A stretch of DNA of 14,177 nt from the NCBI GenBank assembly GCA_002395225.1, contig DGWH01000099.1, positions 1 through 14,177 of the forward strand, in the 5' to 3' direction. Positions 1 to 6,282 of the stretch are shown piece by piece. Each line of letters starts with the position of its first letter. Positions within the stretch are counted from its first letter, which is position 1. The translations under genes were made by a program, and so were the position numbers. The notes beneath the pieces are model-generated. The model was not told the DNA's origin and did not search any database. It saw only the letters and a list, made by a program, of their open reading frames with translations. The DNA is from Christensenella sp. UBA4263 (GTDB lineage Bacteria > Bacillota > Clostridia > Christensenellales > Aristaeellaceae).

Positions 1-424
1 CGGCAATCGCCGACATCAGGGAAAAGAGAAAGTCGCTGCTGGGGTCATCCGTCCGGAGGTTTTCCTTCTCGAACTCCACGGTTACGTTCTTCAGCCGCAG
101 CCTGTCGGTGTACTTCTTGCACTCGGCAACGCTCCGGGAGAACCGGGAGACGCTCTTGCAGAGGATCAAATCAATGTTCCCGTCAAGCGCCTCCTGGATC
201 ATCCGCATGAACTCAGGCCGCTTCTCAGCACTCAGGCCGGAAAGGTTGTCCGCGAACACACCAGCCAGTTCCCATTCGGGATTCGACTCAATCCTGTCGA
301 TGTAAGCCGTCTTCTGTGTTTCCAGGCTGTCCTCCTGCCTTTCCATTCTGGTGCTGACCCGGCAGTAAACCGCTACCTTCAGCTTCTTATTTTCCTTCCT
401 TGCGGCCACTCTCGTTATCTGCAT
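1..424 (-). CDS. Large serine recombinase, third of the cassette (partial, C-terminus off the left edge)
   Basis: The minus strand from an ATG at 424 reads open for 141 codons to the window edge. It opens with the serine recombinase catalytic motif VAVYCRVST (Ser24 is the expected nucleophile), then LSGLSAEKRPEFMRM and the arginine-rich stretch ILCKSVSRFSRSVAE, which are hallmarks of the resolvase N-terminal domain. By family knowledge such enzymes cut and rejoin att sites through a 5'-phosphoserine link to move integrative elements. The start codon lies inside the 3' end of the preceding recombinase gene (38 bp overlap, different frame), which suggests translational coupling. The gene is not obvious from start-to-stop ORF lists because its stop lies outside the window. 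I am confident of the family; whether the protein is complete cannot be seen. Confidence 0.93.
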   Translation of the reverse strand, partial: MQITRVAARKENKKLKVAVYCRVSTRMERQEDSLETQKTAYIDRIESNPEWELAGVFADNLSGLSAEKRPEFMRMIQEALDGNIDLILCKSVSRFSRSVAECKKYTDRLRLKNVTVEFEKENLRTDDPSSDFLFSLMSAIA

Positions 425-1811
425 GCTTCCTCCTCATCCTTTTACGATCCGTTCCCGTTTCAACTTCCATGCCCATCCCCATCAGGTTCCTGTACTTGTT
501 CTTCTGCTCTCCTCCGGCGATCCGTCCGAGGAAACCGTTGTAGTAGTCGGCGTACTCCGAAGGAGCGAAACGCTCATCCGAAATGGCCATCTTTACCCTG
601 GTCGCTTCTCCGTCCCGCCAGTGAATGGTCACGCGAGTCTTCTCCAGCTCAATGCGCTCCACCGTGTCGTCCAGCCAGTAAAAGTCCACCCTTTCCTTCC
701 TCTCTCCGTACTTCTCGTAAAAGGCTTCAATGACCGCCGTGTCGAGAAAGTTCTGGATGATCAGGTACTTTGCGCAGCCGTTCTGCCCGTAGCAGCCCCA
801 GCCGCCGTTCCGGATGCGCTCTCCCTTGTACGTGAAGTTGCTCAGGCTTCCGTGCACCAGGGGCTGTTCGCAGCACGGGCACTTGAGCATCTCGCCGTAG
901 GGGTAGGTGGTGTTCCCGCTGCCGAACCGCCTCATCTCCATGATCTTCTGCGCCTGATCGAACACATGCCTATCAACAATGGCGCAGTGCCCGTCCTTTA
1001 CCAGAAACTGAGGAAGGGTCTCATCCCTGTTCCTGATCTGCCTGTGGGTGAGATGGCTTTCCACGTAGGTCTTCTGCAGGAGGGAATCCCCGACGTACTT
1101 TTCGTTCTTCAGCATCCGGTCAAACTGCAGCCGCTTCCAGCAGTCACCCGAGGGAGGCTTTACCCCTCTTGCGATCATGTCGTTCATGATCTTCGTCGGG
1201 GTTTCGCCCTGCACGTACCGCTCAAAAATCTCCCTTACGATTTCCGCCTCGTCATCCCTGACCAGGAAAAGTTCATCCTCCGTGTGGTAAAAGCCGTAAA
1301 GGGGAACCTTCTTTTCTTTCCCCTCTTCAAACCGCTTCCGGATGCCCCACTTCACGTTTTCGGAAATGCTCCGGCTCTCTTCCTGGGCGAAGGAGGCCAT
1401 GATGGTCAGGAGCATCTCAGAAATGGAGTTTGCTGTGTCGATGTTCTCCTTCTCGAAAAAGACCTGCACACCAAACCTCTGAAGTTCCCGGACCGTTGTC
1501 AGCGTGTCGACCGTGTTCCGGGCAAACCGGCTGATGCTCTTGCAGAGGATGAAGTCGATCTTGCCGGCCTTGCTGTCTTCGATCATCTCCAGGAACTGAA
1601 CCCTGCGCTTCATTGAAGTTCCGCTGATGCCTTCGTCAGCGTAGATCTTCACCAGCTTCCAGTCTTTGTTCTGCTGGATCTTTAACTGGAAGGACTTCAT
1701 CTGGTTTTCCAGGCTGTCCAGCTGATCGTCCTTGTCCGTGCTGACCCGGCAGTAAACAGCGACCCGCTTTCTGCTTCTCGGTTTTCCACTTTCAAACTTC
1801 ATAACTGACAT
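387..1811 (-). CDS. Large serine recombinase, second of the cassette (474 aa)
   Basis: This is a full-length large serine recombinase. Residues about 16-165 form the resolvase catalytic domain, with motif VAVYCRVST (nucleophile Ser24) and ILCKSISRFARNT carrying the catalytic arginines. Residues about 170-290 fit the Recombinase DNA-binding domain (PYGF-like LYGFYHTEDE, then KRLQFDRMLKNEKYVGD). A zinc ribbon follows, with cysteines at 311, 314, 340 and 346 (CPCC and CYGQNGC). The C-terminal tail is basic. The start overlaps the upstream recombinase gene by 20 bp, and a GGGG ribosome binding site lies 9 bases before the ATG; an alternative ATG three codons in is less well placed. The 3' end overlaps the next recombinase. 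By family knowledge it integrates and excises DNA at att sites. All key residues look intact. Confidence 0.96.
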   Translation of the reverse strand: MSVMKFESGKPRSRKRVAVYCRVSTDKDDQLDSLENQMKSFQLKIQQNKDWKLVKIYADEGISGTSMKRRVQFLEMIEDSKAGKIDFILCKSISRFARNTVDTLTTVRELQRFGVQVFFEKENIDTANSISEMLLTIMASFAQEESRSISENVKWGIRKRFEEGKEKKVPLYGFYHTEDELFLVRDDEAEIVREIFERYVQGETPTKIMNDMIARGVKPPSGDCWKRLQFDRMLKNEKYVGDSLLQKTYVESHLTHRQIRNRDETLPQFLVKDGHCAIVDRHVFDQAQKIMEMRRFGSGNTTYPYGEMLKCPCCEQPLVHGSLSNFTYKGERIRNGGWGCYGQNGCAKYLIIQNFLDTAVIEAFYEKYGERKERVDFYWLDDTVERIELEKTRVTIHWRDGEATRVKMAISDERFAPSEYADYYNGFLGRIAGGEQKNKYRNLMGMGMEVETGTDRKRMRRKHADNESGRKEGK

Positions 1812-2706
1812 TTTCCATAACCCCTTTCAGAAATTCTTCATCTCCCAGTGTACGCTGGCTGTAGGTCACAAGGATGCCGCGCTCAATGACCTCCTGTACG
1901 TCATCGAAAAGCCTCGGCGGGACAATCGGCTCGTGGTGTTCCGTGATGTAAATCCGGTCCCTGAAGCCCCTGTTTCTGACCTGCTTTCCCGGCACGATGC
2001 AGATTGTGGCGTTGGTGTAGTAGTCACCCTTGTAAACCACATTCGTGAGCATCCGCTTCAGCCTCTTCTGGTTCCAGGTGCAGCCGTCCTCCTCCATCCG
2101 GTTCAGCGCCCGGATGATCTCCTGGTACCATTTCCCTTCCGCTGCCATCCTGAACGCTCTTCTCACGCGCCTCGCTTCCTCTTCGCAGATCACCCACTGA
2201 TGATCTCCGGCGCTGCGAAAACCGTAGGCAATCGTGCCGTAAGGCTTGCCCTGGAGGGCGTACTGTTCATGGGCCCTGATGGAGTGCTGGCTGATGCTGT
2301 GACTCTCCTCCTGGGCGATGGCGGAGAAAATGTTCAGTATCAGGGCGCTCCGGGTGTCACCTGAGTTAAGCCCCTCCTTCTCGAAAATGATGGTGATCCT
2401 CCGCTTCCTGAGTTCCTGGATCATCTCGGCGCATTCCGCCATGTTGCGGGCAAAGCGGGAAATGGACTTTGTGTAAATCCGCTCGATCTTCCCGGCCCTG
2501 CAGTCCTCCATGAGCTTTTGCAGTCCGGGCCGTCCGCTTTTGTGGAGCCCGCTCCTGCCTTTGTCACCGTAGATGCCTACCAGCTCCATGTCGTCGCTTG
2601 ACCCGATCAGGTCGGTGTAATAGGCCACCTGCGTCTCGTATGAGCCTTCCTGTTCTTCCTTATCCGTGCTTACACGGCAGTAGGCTGCCGCCTTAATCTT
2701 CCTCAT
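1792..2706 (-). CDS. Serine recombinase, first of the cassette (304 aa, no zinc ribbon)
   Basis: The N-terminus carries KAAAYCRVSTDKEEQEGS (nucleophile Ser13) followed by IYTKSISRFARNMAE and FSAIAQEESHSIS, so the resolvase catalytic domain covers about residues 1-150. The Recombinase DNA-binding domain follows at about 155-270 (PYGTIAYGFR, KRLKRMLTNVVYKGDYY). The protein then stops without the zinc ribbon and coiled coil seen in typical 450-550 aa members; the shorter form is usual for one partner in multi-recombinase cassettes. The ATG is supported by a GGAGG six bases upstream, which lies inside the decayed IS21 sequence. The gene is first in the operon, so any promoter must be in or beyond that IS relic; I do not see a convincing one. 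Likely acts together with the two overlapping downstream recombinases. Confidence 0.95.
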   Translation of the reverse strand: MRKIKAAAYCRVSTDKEEQEGSYETQVAYYTDLIGSSDDMELVGIYGDKGRSGLHKSGRPGLQKLMEDCRAGKIERIYTKSISRFARNMAECAEMIQELRKRRITIIFEKEGLNSGDTRSALILNIFSAIAQEESHSISQHSIRAHEQYALQGKPYGTIAYGFRSAGDHQWVICEEEARRVRRAFRMAAEGKWYQEIIRALNRMEEDGCTWNQKRLKRMLTNVVYKGDYYTNATICIVPGKQVRNRGFRDRIYITEHHEPIVPPRLFDDVQEVIERGILVTYSQRTLGDEEFLKGVMENVSYEV

Positions 2707-3546
2707 TCAAAACCTCCAGTCCAGCAGGTTTTCTCTTGTGGGATGACCATTCATCACTCTGTTTCGGGTACATATCAACTTGTTTTTTTCGATTTCCCGG
2801 CATGTTTTCAAATGAGTTAAAAAGCGACAGCTCAATATGGCAACAATGATTACAGATAACCGCTGTCTTCTGGTTGTCAGGCACAATGGACTTCGGAATT
2901 GCACCGGTAAACTCAAATGCATTGCAATGACCATCGATAGTGCTCTGTATTTCCTGTTCCGAAATGGTTAAGCGTATGGCGTACTGGTTTGTACCTGCGC
3001 TTGTCACACAAAAGCAGATCATCACATGATCACCTTCATCCAAATGGGGAATCGTGACAGTATTGCCCGCCCGGTCAACATACATGATTTCGCCACAAGG
3101 TTCATTTGCTAAAAGTACCGGTGAAAGACAATGAGCTTTATACCAGTCTTTGAAGTACGAAAGAAAGCCTGGAGTATCCTTCGGGATTCAATTCAATATA
3201 GTCACCCATCCATGCTGAGTGAACGATGCTTTACTTTGGATATTCGAATTTGAATCTCCTCAAAATCTGGCGGTTCCTTAATCTGCGGACTTGTTTTTTT
3301 GAAGGGATAAAGATTGATACAGATGCTTTATCGTCTATTTGGGACAATTCATACGGGATTGCGTCATTCATTCGCGCTGTTTCACTTGTCCTTCGTGTAG
3401 TGGACAGACAATTCAGCCGATAGCGCTCGGTAACTCCATCCCTGTTCCAAAAGATTCAGGATCTGCTGAATCAGCTTTGCGTCTTTCTCCTCCCTTTTAT
3501 GAGCCGCAGCCTGGTCTTCCGGCGCGGCGGCTTTTCTGATGCTCAT
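2693..3546 (-). pseudogene. istA: IS21-family transposase istA, decayed by several frameshifts and stops
   Basis: Read leftward, pieces of one IstA protein appear in order in shifting frames. From the ATG at 3546 comes a helix-turn-helix segment (ILNLLEQGWSYRALSAELSV), stopped at 3382. In another frame follow DAIPYELSQIDDKASVSIF and FIPSKKQVRRLRNRQIL. A third piece near 3209 gives GDYIELNPEGYSRLSF. The last, open piece gives FKDWYKAHCLSPVLLANEP, then MYVDRAGNT (the catalytic VDWAG motif with W to R) and FEFTGAIPKSIVPDNQKTAV, a signature of IS21 transposases. After this the sequence is unrecognisable and runs into the ribosome binding site of the recombinase gene. No istB is seen. IS21 elements transpose by a DDE mechanism with an IstB helper. 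This copy cannot make a working enzyme. Confidence 0.85.
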
Positions 3547-3670
3547 ATCTGATAAATCGACGCTGCGTGTCGCGCCCGATCCTTTGTGGGCCTCAGTGTT
3601 GGTCTTTATCCGGACCAGCTTTGTTCTGGCCCAGATTTGACTTACTGTCGCTGCGCGTCGAGCCTGCTCC
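3544..3670 (-). repeat. IS21-type terminal region with hairpin repeats (copy b)
   Basis: Directly upstream of the decayed istA lie two related blocks, read leftward. The first contains a CGCGCAGCGACAG hairpin arm followed by a GTCAAAT motif; the second contains a CGCAGCGTCG arm followed by ATCAGATATGAGCA, which supplies the istA start codon. Between them is a segment AAAGACCAACACTGAGGC that is shared with the copy at 3929-4016. IS21-family elements are known to carry multiple transposase-binding repeats at their ends, so I infer that this is the left end of the element. The exact terminus is not fixed; the shared sequence begins near 3670. Confidence 0.65.
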
Positions 3671-3784
3671 TTTCTTATGACAGTAATTATAGGAACATGA
3701 GGCTGAAAATTGTAGACTTCGAACTATATTTTATAAATGCTATATTTATGTTTTATGCAGATTTGTCATATTCGCATCCTCTGT

Positions 3785-3907
3785 TTACTCTTTGAACAAG
3801 CGTGACCTGAGTCTGTACCAGCTTTTTCCGCAGCCATCTACAGCAAGAATGCGATACCTGTTGAAAGACGGGTCTGCTTTAAACTCGAAAAGCTGAAAAT
3901 GAAAACA
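3785..3907 (-). pseudogene. Short scrap resembling an IS4-type transposase
   Basis: A minus-strand frame ending at a TAA (3785-3787) reads LFEFKADPSFNRYRILAVDG before a few unrelated residues. The YRILAVDG stretch resembles the region around the first catalytic aspartate of IS4-family transposases. Only about 40 codons remain, with no start and no flanking similarity, and the expected residues after DG are not clear. It lies in an AT-rich stretch between two hairpin repeats facing away from each other. It could be chance similarity. Confidence 0.35.
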
Positions 3908-3911
3908 GGCT

Positions 3912-3925
3912 CACTCCATGGAGTG
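3912..3925. repeat. Perfect 14-bp palindrome beside a hairpin repeat
   Basis: CACTCCATGGAGTG is a perfect palindrome sitting four bases outside the outer hairpin of repeat copy c. It could be a protein-binding site or a target-site feature; nothing else supports a function. Confidence 0.4.
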
Positions 3926-3928
3926 GAC

Positions 3929-4016
3929 ATGTCGCGCAGCGTCAGTTAGCCGAATTTGGTCCAGAACCGAGCTGGTCAGGCAAAAGACCAACATTGAGGC
4001 TTGTAAAAGCAGAACG
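3929..4016 (+). repeat. Solo IS21-type end (copy c), inverted relative to copies b, d and e
   Basis: The block starts ATGTCGCGCAGCGTCAGTTAG and continues GGTCCAGAAC, GAGCTGGTC and AAAGACCAACATTGAGGC, matching copy b closely over about 85 bases but in the opposite orientation. Only the first of the two hairpin units is present; the similarity stops about 14 bases before the tape-measure fragment begins. No transposase reading frame accompanies it, so it is a solo end. Confidence 0.65.
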
Positions 4017-4029
4017 TTAGTGAAGATAT

Positions 4030-4657
4030 TCAGGTGGTTGCCAGGTCTTTGCCGGATGCGGCCGCAAGGTTTATGATGCCTGCGATACCGTCAGGCATGT
4101 CCTCTGTCTTCCAGCCGGCCATGGCCGTGTATTCAAAAGTGTGGGCTGTATCCGTAGCCGAGAACTTGAGCTTGATGTCTTTCTCACGGGTTTTCTCACG
4201 AAGAGTGTCAACATCCTCCCAGGATGCTCCAGAGATGGCGGATACCCTGCGCAATTCCGCATCGAAATCCATGGTGATCTTTCACAGCTGCCGTGCCGAT
4301 GGCGAGAATGGGAGCCGTCACATTTCGGATCAGGCCGGATCCGACCGGGGACATCCTGTACCCCACGGATTCCATTGTCTTTTCAACCTGTTCGATCTTA
4401 TTGAGGGCTGTATTTGCCTCGGCTGCTTCCCAGGCTAGGCGCTTCAGTTCTTCCTCTGTCGCGATGATTTCCCGCTGGAGTGGTTCGTACTTGTCCTTAT
4501 CAAGGTCACCGCTCTCCATTTGAGCTTTTGCCTGTTCCTGAGCGGTTTTCAGCGCATCCGGCTTTTCCTTGATTGCGGTTATGGCCGTCTTCAGATTTTC
4601 CTGCTTCAGGGAGAGAAGCCCGGTATTGGATAGATCCAGCTTCAGAAGACGTTCCAC
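4030..4657 (-). pseudogene. Phage tail tape-measure protein fragment, frameshifted
   Basis: Two overlapping minus-strand frames (4657-4208, then 4272-4030) together read as the N-terminal part of a TP901-type tape-measure protein. The first gives LDLSNTGLLSLKQENLKTA, a coiled-coil stretch (EIIATEEELKRLAWEAAEAN) and APILAIGTAAVK. The second resumes with MDFDAELRRVSAISGAS, KFSATDTAHTFEYTAMAGWK and GIAGIINLAAASGKDLATT, which match the conserved family core. A single extra base near 4275 breaks the frame between AAVK and MDFDAEL. Tape-measure proteins set tail length in siphophages and are usually far longer; here both ends are missing and no other tail gene is present. The fragment lies between inverted solo IS21-type ends, so it was probably brought in with them. 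Not functional. Confidence 0.85.
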
Positions 4658-4659
4658 AT

Positions 4660-4836
4660 CCTTTATGAGCAGTGACCTGGTCTTTGGACACTGCTATTTT
4701 TCGGTGCTCATATTTGACAAACTGCCGCTGTGGCGGCAGGCCATCTCCTTTGCAGGTCTCGACTCTGTTCATTGGCCTGAGGTGCTTTGTCAATGGCCTG
4801 GATTTGATTATACTGTCGCTGCGCGACAGGGCCTCT
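4660..4836 (-). repeat. IS21-type end with two perfect hairpins and an istA start (copy d)
   Basis: Read leftward, the first unit holds a perfect hairpin CTGTCGC-TGC-GCGACAG (4813-4829) followed by TCAAATCCAGG. The second holds CTGCCGC-TGTG-GCGGCAG (4722-4739) followed by TTTGTCAAATATGAGCACC. That ATG opens a frame which, allowing one indel, reads MSTEK..AVSKDQVTAHK. This aligns with the istA N-terminus of copy b (MSIRKAAAPEDQAAAHK). The similarity ends just after that point, where the tape-measure fragment begins. This shows the repeat is the end plus first codons of an IS21-like element. Confidence 0.7.
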
Positions 4837-5010
4837 CCCTGAGCTGGATCTGTGTGGTTTTTATGGCCTTATTGATCGATTCGGGGGCTTTTAACAAGTC
4901 TGTGGTACTGCTGTTAATCCCAACTGTAATTCCGGTGATTCTGTTAGGCCAATCTGCGTCCTTCTTTTCAGGTTTCACAGTTGTCAATTGCCGGAGCAGC
5001 GCGGCATAAG

Positions 5011-5051
5011 ACCTGGATTTGACTGACTGTGCTGCGCGACAGGGCACCTCC
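5011..5051 (-). repeat. Truncated IS21-type end (copy e)
   Basis: Read leftward, GGAGGTGCCCTGTCGCGCAG is followed by CAGTCAGTCAAATCCAGGT. It matches the outer unit of copy d but has lost one base in the hairpin loop region and everything after the first unit. It lies about 30 bases upstream of the promoter of the antitoxin gene. The 170 bases between copies d and e hold an open minus-strand frame, but I recognise nothing in it. Confidence 0.6.
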
Positions 5052-5079
5052 GTTCTTTTTACTAAAAGAACACAATTCC

Positions 5080-5108
5080 TTGCTTTCGTGTCCACTTAAT
5101 GCTATACT
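5080..5108 (+). promoter_or_regulatory. Sigma-A-type promoter of the relB locus
   Basis: TTGCTT and TATACT are separated by exactly 17 bases, close to consensus. They lie 33 bases before the relB start, which has AAAGGAGG at 5126-5133. RelB-type antitoxins usually repress their own promoter; I do not see a clear operator palindrome. Confidence 0.7.
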
Positions 5109-5141
5109 CATATCAGAAGAATCATAAAGGAGGCCATTCAT

Positions 5142-5405
5142 ATGGCCCTGGCAACTGTCACCTCGCGGGTCGATGAATTGGATAAAGCCACTTTTGACGA
5201 TTTTTGTTCATCCGTTGGACTCACCAGTTCTGCCGCAATCAACATGTATGTGAAGGTTGTCGTTCGTGATCGTAAGCTTCCCTTTGAAGTGAAGCAGGTC
5301 GATCCTTTCTTCAGTGCGGCCAATCAGGCACATTTGTTGAAATCCATCCAGCAGCTCAATGAGGGTAAGGGAACTGCCTATGAACTGATCGGGGACGATG
5401 AATAA
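5142..5405 (+). CDS. relB: RelB/DinJ-family antitoxin (87 aa)
   Basis: The N-terminal half has the ribbon-helix-helix pattern of RelB/DinJ proteins: a short strand (TVTSRVDE), a helix with FDDFCSSVGLTSSAAINMYV, then VVVRDRKLPFEV, a very typical family stretch. The C-terminal half (FFSAANQAHLLKSIQQLNEG) would wrap the toxin. The start is set by AAAGGAGG eight bases upstream and a well-spaced promoter. The stop overlaps the start of the YoeB-like toxin frame, the classical coupled arrangement. The antitoxin appears intact whereas its toxin is broken. By family knowledge it neutralises the toxin and represses the operon. Confidence 0.9.
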   Translation: MALATVTSRVDELDKATFDDFCSSVGLTSSAAINMYVKVVVRDRKLPFEVKQVDPFFSAANQAHLLKSIQQLNEGKGTAYELIGDDE

Positions 5406-5594
5406 AATCTGGTCTGATGAGACATGGGATGACTGCCTGTATTGGCAGACGCAGGAACAGAAAACGCTGAAACGCATCAACATGTGCATCAAAGATATTG
5501 ACAGAAACGGTCCAATGTGAATGGAATCGGCGAGCCCGAAGCTCTTAAGGAAAACCTCCAAGGTTATTTCAGCCGCCGGATCAATGAAAAAGAT
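5398..5594 (+). pseudogene. yoeB: YoeB/Txe-type mRNA interferase toxin, frameshifted and truncated
   Basis: From an ATG overlapping the relB stop, the frame reads MNKIWSDETWDDCLYWQTQE and LKRINMCIKDIDRNG, an unmistakable YoeB N-terminus, then hits TGA at 5518-5520. The adjacent frame continues GIGEPEALKENLQGYFSRRI, the expected middle of YoeB, so one base has been lost near 5510-5516. After RRINEKD the family would continue to a C-terminal end carrying the catalytic His-Tyr pair. Here the similarity stops at about 5594 and unrelated sequence follows, so the ribonuclease centre is gone. Two separate lesions make this a dead toxin beside an intact antitoxin. Confidence 0.85.
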
Positions 5595-5723
5595 CTGTAT
5601 AAGAAGGGGTACCCGGATGTGATTGGAATCGAAATGCGAAAAGCATATGAAGAGGGCAGAGTCAGGAATGCATATGAATTCGAGGAGGTGTTAAAAGATG
5701 TGTTATGTAGTTGCAAAAGATAG
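5595..5723 (+). other. Unrelated in-frame tail fused to the broken toxin
   Basis: The frame of the YoeB remnant continues open for 42 codons (GYPDVIGIEMRKAYEEGRVR, then NAYEFEEVLKDVL) and ends 26 bases into the next gene. It is hydrophilic and helix-like, with no match I recognise. It may be the 3' end of a gene that once preceded the DUF6718-like gene, joined to yoeB by a deletion. Its last codons contain the GAGGAGG ribosome binding site of that gene. Confidence 0.4.
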
Positions 5724-5922
5724 AAATAAACAAGGGTGCGTTGCATTAAAATCTCGTATAGGAAAACATCTGTCCGAATATACAAGATCATTAAATGCGT
5801 CTTTACCACGTGAGGGTATACAGATTATTGTGATCAGTAGACCGACAGCTTATGGGGAATATGCACCATATAGTTTTGTGGATACAGAAGAAGAGTTCAG
5901 GAATAGAGTGCTGGCAATGTGA
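5698..5922 (+). CDS. DUF6718-like small protein (74 aa)
   Basis: The sequence opens MCYVVAKDRNKQGCVALKSR and ends with ISRPTAYGEYAPYSFVDTEE, both of which I associate with the small uncharacterised DUF6718-type proteins common in gut Bacillota. No signal peptide, membrane segment or catalytic motif is visible. The start is fixed by GAGGAGG about eight bases upstream. The gene lies directly behind the toxin remnant and may be co-transcribed with relB. Function unknown. Confidence 0.75.
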   Translation: MCYVVAKDRNKQGCVALKSRIGKHLSEYTRSLNASLPREGIQIIVISRPTAYGEYAPYSFVDTEEEFRNRVLAM

Positions 5923-6038
5923 AAGCAATTCATGATATCATTGAGGGCCGAAGATGGAAAAAAACACTTACGGCTGCATATTGCAGGGAGTCAGAAGGCG
6001 ATTGGATAATACGACGAAATCGACACCCGTTCCAATGA
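5919..6038 (+). pseudogene. Small reading frame overlapping the DUF6718-like stop, cut by the tandem array
   Basis: A GTG overlapping the previous stop opens VKAIHDIIEGRRWKKTLTAA, then YCRESEGDWIIRR, ending inside the first unit of the 22-bp array. The overlapping start suggests translational coupling to the gene before it, and the stop lies in repeat sequence, so this looks like the 5' end of a gene interrupted by an insertion. It could equally be a chance frame. Confidence 0.3.
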
Positions 6039-6120
6039 TTTTCAACACTCGTTCCAACAATTCCCGACACCCGTTCCAATGATTCCGACAGTCGTTCCAA
6101 CGATTTCCGACACCTATCCA
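6021..6120. repeat. Five-unit tandem repeat of 21-22 bp, possible IS21-like end
   Basis: Five units begin at 6021, 6043, 6065, 6086 and 6108, with consensus CGACACCCGTTCCAATGATT. On the minus strand each unit reads TGTCGGAATCATTGGAACGG and begins with TGTCG. The spacing of about two helical turns, with substitutions concentrated at a few positions, fits binding sites for one protein. Arrays of this kind occur at the ends of some IS21-family elements, and the array begins with TGT as such ends do. No transposase gene adjoins it. Iteron or operator function is an alternative. Confidence 0.6.
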
Positions 6121-6174
6121 AGGAAAACGAGGATCGTGGATAGCACAATGTTCGCGGCCGTTACTAATTCGCAT

Positions 6175-6222
6175 AAAAAAGGCAATCCGCCCAAAGCGAT
6201 AAGCCCTGAGCGGATTCTCTTT
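6175..6222 (-). terminator. Terminator-like hairpin, mainly for minus-strand transcripts
   Basis: AATCCGC (6184-6190) pairs with GCGGATT (6210-6216) around a 19-base loop. On the minus strand the stem is followed by GCC and six T residues; on the plus strand CTCTTTTC follows. It could insulate the Panacea locus from leftward or rightward read-through. Confidence 0.45.
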
Positions 6223-6282
6223 TCTATCCATGTCCCTAAACAATTGTGAGATGCATTGGCGGATATAAAAAGGAGGTTGAGG

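Noticed and set aside
423..1616. A 397-codon plus-strand frame across the second recombinase gene
   Set aside because: It is antisense to a clear serine recombinase, has no ribosome binding site and no recognisable motif. GC-rich codons on the minus strand keep the opposite frame open.
4808..5095. A 95-codon minus-strand frame (KKDADWPNRITGITVGI...)
   Set aside because: It spans two hairpin repeats and the relB promoter region, with no ribosome binding site; the frame is probably fortuitous.
6021..6120. The tandem array as a CRISPR
   Set aside because: Units are contiguous with no unique spacers between them, and no cas gene is present.
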